From assembly GCA_025964255.1 (NCBI GenBank), contig JAOPZF010000102.1, forward strand, positions 1 through 43,300: a stretch of DNA of 43,300 nt. Direction: 5' to 3'. This document shows positions 7,185 to 15,299 of the stretch, piece by piece. The notes beneath the pieces were generated by a model. The model was not told the DNA's origin, searched no databases, and saw only the letters and a list, made by a program, of their open reading frames with translations. The stretch comes from Solirubrobacterales bacterium. Its GTDB lineage: Bacteria; Actinomycetota; Thermoleophilia; Solirubrobacterales; 70-9. The position numbers were made by a program, and so were the translations under genes. Positions within the stretch are counted from its first letter, which is position 1. Each line of letters begins with the position of its first letter.

Positions 7185-7961
7185 ATGCTCGGTAACGCGG
7201 TCCTCGGTGCGGTCATCGCCTTCGCCCTCGCGGTGTTGACCACCCCGGTCGGAGTCTCCGGCGCTGTGTTCCTGATCCCGGTCCAGATCAGCATCCTCCA
7301 CACCCCGAGCCCGTCGCTGACGCCGACGAACCTGCTCTACAACGTGCTCGCCACGCCGGGCGCGTTGTGGCGCTACTCGCGCCGCGCGCCGATCCGCGCC
7401 CCGCTGACCGCGACGCTGGTCCTCGGCACGCTGCCCGGCGTCGTCGTCGGCGCCGTGCTCCGGGTCGAGGTCCTCTCCGGGCCGACCGCCTTCTACTACG
7501 TCATCGCCGCCGTCCTCATTCCGCTCGGCGCCTGGCTCGCCGTCGGCCGCGCGCCGACCGTGGGCCGCACGCCCCCCTCCCCACGCAGTCCGCGGATCGT
7601 CGTCCTGGCGCTGCTGGTCGGGGTGATCGGCGGCATCTACGGGATCGGCGGCGGCTCCCTCCTCGCCCCGCTCCTGGTCGCCGTCGGATTCACGATCGCC
7701 GAGGTCGCCCCGGCCGCGCTCGCCTCGACCTTCCTCACCTCGATCGTCGGGGTGATCGCCTACGCCGTCCTCAGCATCCGACACAGCGGTTCGATCGCGC
7801 CGGTCTGGGTCGTCGGCCTGGCGATGGGCGCCGGCGGCCTGCTCGGCGGCTACGTCGGCTCAGGCCTCCAGTCGCGTCTACCGGAGCCACTTCTGCGCCG
7901 CGGCCTCGGCGTCCTCGCCCTGGCACTCGGGGTGCGGTATCTCGTGACCGGCCTCAGCTGA
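7185..7961 (+). CDS. TSUP (TauE/SafE) family exporter
   Basis: 258 residues with seven to eight predicted membrane helices. The two-repeat TSUP pattern is present: 'TPVGVSGAVFLIPVQISIL' and 'TPTNLLYNVLATPGALWRY' in the first half, and 'GVIGGIYGIGGGSLLAPLLVAVGFTIAEVAPAALASTFLTSIVGV' in the second, split here by the conserved 'GIGGGS' loop. TSUP proteins move sulfite, sulfonates or related anions. Divergence from a sulfite-oxidase-like gene supports a sulfur-oxyanion substrate. The ATG lies nine bases after TAGACT, so a very short or absent leader is likely. Confidence 0.88.
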   Translation: MLGNAVLGAVIAFALAVLTTPVGVSGAVFLIPVQISILHTPSPSLTPTNLLYNVLATPGALWRYSRRAPIRAPLTATLVLGTLPGVVVGAVLRVEVLSGPTAFYYVIAAVLIPLGAWLAVGRAPTVGRTPPSPRSPRIVVLALLVGVIGGIYGIGGGSLLAPLLVAVGFTIAEVAPAALASTFLTSIVGVIAYAVLSIRHSGSIAPVWVVGLAMGAGGLLGGYVGSGLQSRLPEPLLRRGLGVLALALGVRYLVTGLS

Positions 7962-8031
7962 TCGCGACCGGGACCGCCGAGGCGGCCCGGGCCGCCCCTC
8001 GTTTCCGAGGAACGACCCGGGGCTCCGTCCG

Positions 8032-10095
8032 CTAGGAGACGCGGACCTTCTGGGTGCTGGTCGTGACGCCGGGGATGGCGACGAACAGCGTGTACTGGCC
8101 GTGCAGAGCCTTGGTGTGCCGGAGGCGGAACTCGCTTCCGAGACGCCCCGTGCCGTGAGCGACGACCTTGTGGTCGCGCACGAGCTCGAGCACCGTGCGG
8201 GAGCTGGTCTTCGCTCCGGAACCGGTGCACTTGACCTCTTGCTTCCTGCCCTTGGTGACGATCTTGCACTTCACCATGGGCGTTGCGCCCTGCGGGCCGC
8301 GGGGGCCGGTGGCACCCTTCGGACCGGCGGGGCCGGTCGCGCCTTTCGCGCCGGCGGGGCCGGCAGGACCGGTCGCGCCGTTAGATCCATTCGCACCGGC
8401 AGGGCCGGGTTCGCCCTGCGGACCGGCAGGACCGATGGCCGGAGGTTCGCCAGGCGTTTCGCTGACCACCTCACCGGACGTTTCGTTCAGGATGACCTTC
8501 GGCGCACGCTGAGCGTTGCCGAATTCGAACATGTTGTCGACGCTGCCCGAATCGATGTCCTCGGAGCCGGCACCGATGCTCGGGAGGCTCCAGTTCTGCT
8601 CGACGAACTTGATGATCGACGACTGCTCGGTGAGCGTGTTGTCGATGTAGTTCGATTTCGCGTACGGCGAGATCAGCATGAACGGAAGCCGCGGACCGAG
8701 GCCGCAGCGATTGTCGTGCTCGACCAGCGAGCTGGCGTTTTTGAACTGGCACGCTTCGGCACCGTTGAGCTTGTCCGCCGTGGTGTGCGACGGGAACAGC
8801 GTCGGGCCGACCTGATGGTCATACCAACCATCGGAATCGTCGTAGGCGATGAAGATCGCCGTGTTCTTCCAGTACTGCGAGTTCTGGATCGTGTTGATCT
8901 CTTCGGTGAGGAACTTCTGTTCGTCGAGGGGATCGGAGTTGCCCGCGTGGCCGTTCTCGGCCGCCGGAGGCTTCAGGAACGAGACTTGCGGCATGTTTTC
9001 CGCTTCGATTGCTTTTTTGAACCAGGACAGGTCGTACTGGTGGTTGACCCGTTCGGACCATTTGGTCGTGGTCGGATCGCTGTGACCAACTTCGCTCACC
9101 GAGCTCGGCGAAACGTGCTCGAGGTTGGCGGTGCTCGTGTAGTACTCGAAAGGCTCGTGGTGCATCACGTAGCTTTTCTGGCCGGCACCGCCGACGTTCG
9201 CCATTTCCTGACCGCAGACCGGCCGACCGGCTACATGCGAGCTCGGTTCGAAGCCGCCCTGGAACCAGCCCCAGGTGACTCCCCGTTCATTCAAGAGGTC
9301 ACCGATGTTGCGACCCGTCATCGAGGCGGTCGAGCCTTTCGGCAGGCTGACGGTTTCACCTTCGAGCGAGACGCTTTCCAGTTCTGACCCTGGGTTGGAG
9401 CACTCGTCATAGCGGGGTTCGGTGTCGCCCTGCATGACGCCGCCGCCGACTCCGCCATTACCGCCGGGGCCGGGTTCGGCGCCTTCGGTGTCACCGCTGA
9501 TCAGGTTGATCGCGCCCGGGGTGGACGGACCGAACTGATTGTTGTAGGAGTTGTCGTTCAGCGCGTAGTGCTGCGCGTAGTTCCACAGTGCAGTCACAGT
9601 GTTACCGTCGTAGTAATCCATGACGATCCCGTTGCGGCCGTAGTTCCGTTTATTTTTTTCGGTCGTCTGTTCGCATTCGTGACCCTGGGTCTTCTGGACG
9701 AATTCGTCCATCAGCCCGTTGTGCTCGGCTTCCTGCTCAGGCGTGTAGCTGTGGCCTTGGTCGCAAGTCACCGCTTCCGCGCGGCTGAGGCGTTCCGGGT
9801 TGAACTCATTCGGGTTTTCGGTCAACAGGGCATGACTGAGGCCGTTCACCGCCGGCGTGCCCGGGGCTGCCGTGAACGACGGTTCGCCGGCGCCGTTGGC
9901 GGCCACCGGGTAAGTGCCGAAATAGTGGTCGAACGAAATGTTCTCCGGGAAGAGAACGACGACGTGTTCGATCGGCGTCGTCGGGCCCGGCAGGGCGGCA
10001 GTCGGTGCCGCGCCGGACATCGAGATCCCGAGGATGGTCGCGCCGGCGACCATCGCAGTGGCGCCTAACGCCAACAGCTTCTTGCGCATACGCAA
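8032..10095 (-). CDS. Secreted phosphoesterase (phospholipase C/acid phosphatase type) with collagen-like tail
   Basis: 687 residues. A Sec signal (about 1-34, 'KKLLALGATAMVAGATILG') precedes a PF04185-type phosphoesterase domain with 'HVVVLFPENISFDHYFGTYP', the divergent form of the ENRSFDHYFG metal-site motif, 'NNQFGPSTPGAINLISGDT', 'IAYDDSDGWYDHQVGP' and 'CGLGPRLPFMLISPYAKSNYID'. Residues 555-605 are 17 uninterrupted Gly-X-Y triplets, followed by an 82-residue beta-rich C-terminal domain. It probably releases phosphate or head groups from exported phosphoesters. AAGGAG lies upstream; a TTG two codons before the ATG has better spacing and may be the true start. Confidence 0.9.
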   Translation of the reverse strand: MRMRKKLLALGATAMVAGATILGISMSGAAPTAALPGPTTPIEHVVVLFPENISFDHYFGTYPVAANGAGEPSFTAAPGTPAVNGLSHALLTENPNEFNPERLSRAEAVTCDQGHSYTPEQEAEHNGLMDEFVQKTQGHECEQTTEKNKRNYGRNGIVMDYYDGNTVTALWNYAQHYALNDNSYNNQFGPSTPGAINLISGDTEGAEPGPGGNGGVGGGVMQGDTEPRYDECSNPGSELESVSLEGETVSLPKGSTASMTGRNIGDLLNERGVTWGWFQGGFEPSSHVAGRPVCGQEMANVGGAGQKSYVMHHEPFEYYTSTANLEHVSPSSVSEVGHSDPTTTKWSERVNHQYDLSWFKKAIEAENMPQVSFLKPPAAENGHAGNSDPLDEQKFLTEEINTIQNSQYWKNTAIFIAYDDSDGWYDHQVGPTLFPSHTTADKLNGAEACQFKNASSLVEHDNRCGLGPRLPFMLISPYAKSNYIDNTLTEQSSIIKFVEQNWSLPSIGAGSEDIDSGSVDNMFEFGNAQRAPKVILNETSGEVVSETPGEPPAIGPAGPQGEPGPAGANGSNGATGPAGPAGAKGATGPAGPKGATGPRGPQGATPMVKCKIVTKGRKQEVKCTGSGAKTSSRTVLELVRDHKVVAHGTGRLGSEFRLRHTKALHGQYTLFVAIPGVTTSTQKVRVS
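8281..8433 (-). repeat. Collagen-like Gly-X-Y repeat tract in phosphoesterase
   Basis: Seventeen consecutive Gly-X-Y codon triplets rich in GPA, GAT, GPK, GPQ and GAK. It separates the catalytic domain from the C-terminal domain and should form a rigid triple-helical stalk or trimerisation segment if exported. The DNA is correspondingly repetitive, a site where length variation between strains is expected. Confidence 0.9.
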
Positions 10096-10319
10096 TCGAG
10101 GCTCCTTAGGTTGTTTCAGTAGCTACCAGTGCGCGTGACGCCCAGACACGGCACGCCGCCGGATCCTCTTTCAGCCCCGGACCGGGGCTGTCACGGCGTA
10201 GTTACCAACTTGTGACCATCGCGTGAAATACACGGACGTTCACAACTCGCGTCGGTGCGGTCCTCACGGGGTTACATTTCTTCAACAAACTCCGCGCGAG
10301 CGCGAATAAAGATGGCCCG

Positions 10320-11408
10320 ATGTCAACCCGACGGTCCTTCCGCCGCCCGGGACGCCTCCGAGGCCTGGCGCTCGTCGCAGGTGTGCTCGTCGTCGTCGCC
10401 ATCGGCGTCTTCATCGGCTCGGCGCTGGCTCCCTCCCACTCGGACGGGCAGTCGGGTGGCGGCGTCGCCTCGGAGGGCCCCGCCCACGTCGACAACCCGC
10501 TCGCCGGGCGCATCACGAAGGTCGTCGGCGCCGATGCCTCCGCCGCTCGCTACGGCGAAGAAGTCGCCGCGCTCGAGGACTTCGAAGAAAACCTTGCCGG
10601 CGAAAAGATCTCCGATCTCTCGCCGATTCCCGCCGCCCGATTCCAGAAGCCGGTGAAGGAATACAAGGCCTACGCCCACGGCTGGATCGAACGCACGATC
10701 CGCGATGCCAAGGCGCTCCGCATCACGCTCGCCGGCGGCTCACGGGCCGGCGCCCAGCGCGCCTGGGAGAAGGCCTGGGGCGACTACATGCACCTCGGCG
10801 CCGACTACGGGCTCTTCGGCGAACTCGAAGAAGAACTCGACGGCACCGCCGGCGGGCCTCGGACCTCGCCCTCGGACCCGAGCTTCGTCGGCTTCCGGCG
10901 ACTCGAATGGGGCCTATGGACCGGCCGCCCGCTGCGCTCGCTGTCCTCCTACGACGATCGCCTCGTCCACGACCTGAAGCGGCTGCGGGCGGCGGTCCCG
11001 TGGGTCGAAATCGACGCTCTCGACTACGCGACCCGCGGCCACGAGATCATCGAGGACGCCCAACGCGACCTGATGAGCGGGATGGACGTGCCGTGGAGCC
11101 ACCAGGGCGTCCTCGGCACCGCAGCGGCGCTGGCCTCGGTCGAAGAGGTCTTCCACACGCTGAAACCGCTGCTCTCGGGCCGCGAGGACACCGAGGGCGA
11201 AGTCGGGAATTGGCTGCTCCGACTGCACCGGCTCTTCGACTCGATGCGCCATCGCGGCAGCTACCCGACCCTGACCCAGATGGGTGAACGGGAACACGAG
11301 CAGTTCAACGGCTACGTCACGGGGGCCCTCGGCGCCCTACAGATGGTGCCGAGCACGCTCGAGACCGAACTCTACAAAGCACCCCCGAGCATCGGAGGCA
11401 AAGGATGA
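10320..11408 (+). CDS. efeM: EfeM/EfeO-family iron-uptake protein (M75 domain only)
   Basis: 362 residues. An arginine-rich N terminus and one hydrophobic helix (about 12-36) act as a signal anchor; no lipobox cysteine is visible. The rest is an imelysin/M75-type domain: 'YMHLGADYGLFGELEEEL', 'GFRRLEWGLWTGRPL', 'EIDALDYATRGHEIIEDA'. There is no N-terminal cupredoxin domain, so it is EfeM-like. The HxxE motif usual in the family ('GFHRxE') reads 'GFRRLE' here, so the first His is Arg. Its stop overlaps the efeB start by four bases, and the two should act together on periplasm-side iron or haem. No EfeU permease gene is in the window. Confidence 0.88.
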   Translation: MSTRRSFRRPGRLRGLALVAGVLVVVAIGVFIGSALAPSHSDGQSGGGVASEGPAHVDNPLAGRITKVVGADASAARYGEEVAALEDFEENLAGEKISDLSPIPAARFQKPVKEYKAYAHGWIERTIRDAKALRITLAGGSRAGAQRAWEKAWGDYMHLGADYGLFGELEEELDGTAGGPRTSPSDPSFVGFRRLEWGLWTGRPLRSLSSYDDRLVHDLKRLRAAVPWVEIDALDYATRGHEIIEDAQRDLMSGMDVPWSHQGVLGTAAALASVEEVFHTLKPLLSGREDTEGEVGNWLLRLHRLFDSMRHRGSYPTLTQMGEREHEQFNGYVTGALGALQMVPSTLETELYKAPPSIGGKG

Positions 11409-12679
11409 GCCCGCTCGACCGTCGTCAGTTCCTGGGCCGTTCCGCCGCGGTGGTCGGCGCCGGCGCGATCGGCCTCGGCGTCGGCGCCGAGGTCGCGTCC
11501 GGTTCGTCGACCTCGGAGCCGAGCGCCGAGGAGGCGGCGAACCGCGTCCTCACCGACGAACTCGCCGCGCGCAGCGGCTTCGACGGCTACCACCAGGCCG
11601 GGATTCTGACTCCGCGCCAGCAGAACGCCGCCTTCATCGCGCTCGACGCGATCGCCCCGCGCCAGAACGAACTGATCGAAGCGCTGAAGGAACTCTCTTA
11701 CCGCGCCGCGTCGCTCACCCAGGGCGGCGGCGTCGCCGAAATCGAGATCGATGACCCGCCGCCCGACAGCGGCCTGCTCGGTGATTACAACGCGCCCGAC
11801 GGGCTGACCGTGACGATCGCCTTCGGCTCGACCCTCTTCGACCACCGCTACGGCCTCGCCAATGCGAAGCCCCCGCAGCTGGTCCCGATGCCGGCCTTCG
11901 AAAAGGACGGGCTCGAACCGGACCGGTGCCACGGCGACGTACTGCTCTCGATCTGCGCCGATCACCGCGACACCGTCGTCCACACGATGCGCGAGCTGAT
12001 GCGCACCACCGCCGGCGTGCTGACGCCGCGCTGGCGGATCGACGGCTTCCAGAGCACCAAACGCGGCCCGACTCCGCGCAGCAGCACCCGCAACCTGTTC
12101 GGCTTCCGCGACGGCACCGCCAACCCGGACCCGACCGACGCGAAGCTGATGGACGAGCTCGTCTGGGTGAAGCCGGGCGCCGGCGAACCGGCCTGGACGC
12201 ACGGCGGCACCTACCAGGTGGTCCGAACGATCCGGATGCAGGTCGAGTTCTGGGACCGGGTCGGGATGTTCGAGCAGACGAACATGATCGGCCGCGACCG
12301 CGTCACCGGCGCGCCGCTCGGCGGGACCCACGAGTTCGAAAGCCTCCGCTACGACCTCGACCCGCACGGCAAGCGCATCCCCCTGAGCGCCCACATCCGC
12401 CTCGCCAACCCGCGCACCCCGGCGACGCAGAACCAGCGGATCCTACGCCGTCCCTACAACTACGACCGGGGGCTCGACGAAGCCGGGAACCTCGACCAAG
12501 GCCTCCTCTTCGTCGCCTTCAACCAGGACATCAACCGCCAGTTCGAGACCGTCCAGAAGCGCCTCGAGGAAGAGGAAATGGCCGACTACATCACCCCGGT
12601 CGGGGGCGGCTACTACTTCACCCCCCGCGCCGCCCAGTCCTCCGGCGACTGGGTCGGCTCCGGCATGTTCACCGCCTGA
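11405..12679 (+). CDS. efeB: EfeB-type Dyp peroxidase / deferrochelatase
   Basis: 424 residues beginning with a twin-arginine signal, 'DRRQFLGRSAAVVGAGAIG'. The Dyp-type haem peroxidase fold is shown by the distal motif 'GFRDGTANP' (catalytic Asp and the GxxDG element), 'HGGTYQVVRTIRMQ' and, near the end, 'GLLFVAFNQDINRQFE' and 'GGGYYFTPR'. EfeB enzymes are exported with haem bound and use peroxide; they have been proposed to free iron from haem or oxidise Fe(II) for uptake. Translation is coupled to efeM by an ATGA overlap. It ends 16 bp before a decayed gene on the other strand. Confidence 0.93.
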   Translation: MSPLDRRQFLGRSAAVVGAGAIGLGVGAEVASGSSTSEPSAEEAANRVLTDELAARSGFDGYHQAGILTPRQQNAAFIALDAIAPRQNELIEALKELSYRAASLTQGGGVAEIEIDDPPPDSGLLGDYNAPDGLTVTIAFGSTLFDHRYGLANAKPPQLVPMPAFEKDGLEPDRCHGDVLLSICADHRDTVVHTMRELMRTTAGVLTPRWRIDGFQSTKRGPTPRSSTRNLFGFRDGTANPDPTDAKLMDELVWVKPGAGEPAWTHGGTYQVVRTIRMQVEFWDRVGMFEQTNMIGRDRVTGAPLGGTHEFESLRYDLDPHGKRIPLSAHIRLANPRTPATQNQRILRRPYNYDRGLDEAGNLDQGLLFVAFNQDINRQFETVQKRLEEEEMADYITPVGGGYYFTPRAAQSSGDWVGSGMFTA

Positions 12680-12695
12680 GCGAGGCGCGCCGGCG

Positions 12696-12999
12696 TCAGG
12701 TGAGGATGTTCACAGCGCGGGCGACGACCAGCCCGAGGATCGCGAGTGAGATCAGCGACTGGAGGGCCATCGCGATCTTCGCCCACGGGACCAGCGGCAT
12801 GACGTCGGTCGGGCTGAACGCGAGGGAGTTGGTCATCCGAGATAGAGGTAGTCGATGAACAGCGGCCGCCAGCCCGGCGGTCGGCGGCGATCAGCACCAG
12901 CAGCACCAGTCCGATGACGCCGAGGAACCACCTGGACTCGGGCCGAACCCCCGACGGGAGCCACCCCGTGAGCAGGACCGCGAGAGAGCCATCGGCCAA
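12696..12999 (-). pseudogene. Internally deleted, frameshifted DUF1345-like membrane protein gene
   Basis: Three reading frames on the minus strand together give the two ends of one protein. The start (from 12999) reads 'SGVRPESRWFLGVIGLVLLVLIAADR', the first helix of a roughly 220-residue actinobacterial DUF1345-like family. It then jumps directly to the C-terminal part in a second frame, 'GWRPLFIDYLYLG', and after a further shift to the third, 'TNSLAFSPTDVMPLVPWAK', ending 'ALQSLISLAILGLVVARAVNIL' (split here: last helix then TGA at 12698-12696). Some 130 central codons are missing. The family assignment is from memory of the conserved ends. The 47-codon ORF 12836-12696 alone could still be translated. 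Confidence 0.7.
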
Positions 13000-13096
13000 C
13001 GACGCTCACCTCTGATCTGATCGGGAGCGCTCAAGGCCGATCGACGCTATGCGACCCGACGAGCGCCGTCAATCGACCGGCGGCTAGGCTGGATCG

Positions 13097-13549
13097 ATGG
13101 CACATCCTTCTGCCGACGAAGCGACTCGGCTCGGTCGCGAGGACTCGAAAGAGGCGATCGAGATGGCTCGGGCCGGGAGCCCGATGTATCCGATCGTGAC
13201 GATCGCCGACGGCGACGACCACAGGGAGCAGACCACCGGGTTCCACAAGCGGTGGTGGCGGCAGTTCGACGAAAAGTGGCCGGAGTCCGTGCGCGAGGCC
13301 TACAACGACGCCTTCACGCGGGAGCTGGCGGCCGCCAAGGTCGCGGTGGTGGAGCTTCAGTTCGACGGCGCCAACGGCAAGTGGACCAACGTCGGCGTGG
13401 TCGACCTCGAACAGTGGGAGCCGACGTTCCCGTTCGACCCGGAGAGCACCGGGTGGGTGAAACAGGACCCGCGTTCGCGGGTGGGCTGGCGGCGGCGGTC
13501 GATGCTGCGCAAGATGTTCTCGCGGAAGAAGAAGGCCGAGCTGGTTTAG
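13097..13549 (+). CDS. Hypothetical protein, charged C terminus
   Basis: 150 residues, not recognised. It is soluble, with no signal peptide. An aromatic-rich middle ('FHKRWWRQFDEKWPESVREAYNDAF') precedes a predicted beta strand pair, 'KVAVVELQFDGANGKWTNVGVVDL', and the last 25 residues are strongly basic ('WRRRSMLRKMFSRKKK'), which might bind nucleic acid or the membrane face. TAGGCT lies six bases before the ATG, the leaderless arrangement seen elsewhere in this window, and this supports both the start and the reality of the gene. Neighbours on either side are decayed genes on the opposite strand. Confidence 0.7.
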   Translation: MAHPSADEATRLGREDSKEAIEMARAGSPMYPIVTIADGDDHREQTTGFHKRWWRQFDEKWPESVREAYNDAFTRELAAAKVAVVELQFDGANGKWTNVGVVDLEQWEPTFPFDPESTGWVKQDPRSRVGWRRRSMLRKMFSRKKKAELV

Positions 13550-13554
13550 GGCCT

Positions 13555-13582
13555 CTTCGCCCAGCTACCCAGCCGGGCGAAG
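13555..13582. terminator. Hairpin after the hypothetical gene
   Basis: CTTCGCCC (13555-13562) pairs exactly with GGGCGAAG (13575-13582) around a 12-base loop. It lies between the stop of the plus-strand gene at 13549 and the stop of the minus-strand frame at 13604, the right place for a shared terminator. There is no U-tract. Confidence 0.5.
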
Positions 13583-13603
13583 TGGGGGTGGACGCGACGA
13601 CGC

Positions 13604-14069
13604 TCAGGAGGCGAGCGCTTCGGCTTCGTCGGCTTCCATGCGTGCCAACATCGCTTCGAGCGCCGCGTATTCGGCACCTTCGATCGCCTCTTCGGCGAAG
13701 GCGATCGCTTCGACGGCGTCGAGCTCGCCGTCGTCGGCCCGATTGGCGAGATGCTTGGCGTCGAGATCGGCCTTCTTGTCGGCGAAATCGGCGCGGACCC
13801 GGTCCATGTGCGCGTCCCAGCTCTGCTGGATCTCGTTCCAGCGCCGGATTCCGCCCTGTTCCACGTCGACGGCGTCCTGGACGGCCTTCGAGGCCTTGTC
13901 CTTCGCCGCCGCGTCGACGTCCTTCACCTGCTGCTCGAGCGTGGCGCGATCCTTGGCCGCCGCGGCCTTGACCCGATCGGCGGCGCGCTCGGCGCGCTCG
14001 GCCGGCGGCCCGGGTGAAGCTCGACTCCTCGGCCACGGCGACGAAATAGCGCAGGTGCCTGATGTCCAC
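13604..14069 (-). pseudogene. Chimeric remnant: LysR start joined to a coiled-coil protein tail
   Basis: From the ATG at 14069 the first 22 codons spell a textbook LysR-regulator N terminus, 'MDIRHLRYFVAVAEESSFTR' then AA. In the next bases the frame loses all similarity, while another frame continues as 'AERAERAADRVKAAAAKDRA', a highly charged, helix-forming protein running to the stop at 13604-13606 ('RVRADFADKKADLDAKHLAN' lies in its middle). The two halves meet near 14003 in a GCCGCCGAGCG-like run, so a deletion between short matching sequences with a one-base frame error is likely. Neither half has its other end. Translation through the join would need a frameshift. Confidence 0.65.
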
Positions 14070-14172
14070 GCTTCGAGGCTAGGCAAAGGATCCGTGCCCC
14101 TCTTCGGCACAGTCCACAGTCGACGCGGCGGCCGCTGTGGAATGTCCACAACGGGACCGGGCAATCCGAGAT

Positions 14173-15255
14173 CTAGCCGAGGTCGAAGACGAAGCGCTGA
14201 AGCACCTGCGCCCCGGCTCCGGCGGCGACGCTGTCCTCACCGTGAGCCGCCGCGGCGACGGTGACCGAGCGCCAGGAGGAGCGGGGACGGTGGCGCTCGA
14301 TCGTCGCGGCGACCGCGTCGAGGTAGTCCTGTTGGTGGCGGGCGAAGTCGGTGCCGGTGAGGACGACGTGCTGGACGTCCAGCGTCTCGACCAGGTTCAG
14401 CGCGCCGACCGCGATGACGTTGGCCGCTGCCTCGATGTCGCCCGTCGCGATCGCCGCGTCGTGGACCGCCTCGACGCAACCTTCGCGCCCGCAGACGCAG
14501 CGCGGCCCGTTGATGTCGACGACGGTGTGGCCGAACTCGCCGGCGTTGGTGTGGGCACCGCGATAGGCGGCGTCGCGCAGCCAGAGGCCCGCCCCCACCC
14601 CCGCCTCGATCAGGATCAGCGCCGTGTCGGCGGCGTCGGTGCCGAGCGCCCAGGCCTGGCCCGCCGCCGCGGCGGCGACGTCCTTGTCGAGAACGATGGG
14701 CATCCGGAGCGCCTCGTGGGCGAGGTCGCAGAGCGGTACGTCGTGCCAGCCCTTCAGCGAGTATGCGTCGCGGACGATGCCGCGACCGTGGTCGAGCGGG
14801 CCGATCATCCCGATGCCGACACCGACCAGCGCCCCCCCTTCGCCGTCGATCGTCTCTCCCAACTGCCCGACCCCCTCGCGCACCCGCTCAATCAGCGCCT
14901 CGGGCCCGAAGTCGGACTTGAGATCGAACCAGAGCCGCTCCCCCACGTTGCCGCGCAGATCGACCTGCGCCAGCCGCACGCCGCGCCGGGTGACGTGGAC
15001 GCCGACCGCCTGGCGCGCCGCGTCGCGCATCCGGTAGACGGTCGCCGGCTTGCCGACGCCGGCGCTGCGCGTCCCTGCCGTCTCGACCAGCCCTGCATCG
15101 GTGAGCCGGGTCAGCACGTTGGAGACGGCCTGCGGGGTGAGCTCGGTCTGGGCCGCCAATGAGGCCCGGTCGACGGCCTCCCCGCGCCGCGCCGCGTCGA
15201 GCACCAGCACCTCGCTGCGCCGCCCGATCCGGTCCGTCCCACCTCGCGTCGTCAT
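14173..15255 (-). CDS. ROK-family transcriptional regulator
   Basis: 360 residues from ATG 15255. An N-terminal winged helix ('RASLAAQTELTPQAVSNVLT', 'RLTDAGLVETAG') is followed by a ROK sugar-kinase-like domain with 'GVGIGMIGPLDHGRGIVRDA', 'EAGVGAGLWLRDAAYRGAHT', 'NAGEFGHTVVD' and the zinc motif C-x-C-x4-C in 'CVCGREGCVEA'. Such proteins usually bind a sugar and repress transport or catabolic genes; XylR and NagC are named examples. An upstream ATG at 15282 lies inside the palindrome 15273-15285 and is less likely. It is divergent from an MFS exporter that it probably controls. Confidence 0.88.
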   Translation of the reverse strand: MTTRGGTDRIGRRSEVLVLDAARRGEAVDRASLAAQTELTPQAVSNVLTRLTDAGLVETAGTRSAGVGKPATVYRMRDAARQAVGVHVTRRGVRLAQVDLRGNVGERLWFDLKSDFGPEALIERVREGVGQLGETIDGEGGALVGVGIGMIGPLDHGRGIVRDAYSLKGWHDVPLCDLAHEALRMPIVLDKDVAAAAAGQAWALGTDAADTALILIEAGVGAGLWLRDAAYRGAHTNAGEFGHTVVDINGPRCVCGREGCVEAVHDAAIATGDIEAAANVIAVGALNLVETLDVQHVVLTGTDFARHQQDYLDAVAATIERHRPRSSWRSVTVAAAAHGEDSVAAGAGAQVLQRFVFDLG

Positions 15256-15265
15256 CGCCAGAGAG

Positions 15266-15299
15266 ATATTACGCAATGCCATTGCTAAATTGGGTCGGG
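15266..15299. promoter_or_regulatory. Compact divergent promoter with palindrome, ROK regulator / MFS gene
   Basis: A perfect 13-bp palindrome, GCAATG-C-CATTGC (15273-15285), sits between two outward-facing -10 boxes: TAATAT on the minus strand (15271-15266) leading to the ROK gene, and TAAATT on the plus strand (15286-15291) leading to the MFS gene, whose GTG is seven bases on. A repressor on the palindrome would touch both promoters. The position suits an autoregulating ROK protein. No good -35 was found for either. Confidence 0.65.

Noticed and set aside
10143-10319. Possible PHO-box-like direct repeats (GTTCACA at 11-base spacing) before efeM and the phosphoesterase
   Set aside because: Only one of the four units is close to the Streptomyces GTTCACC consensus; the rest do not match well enough.
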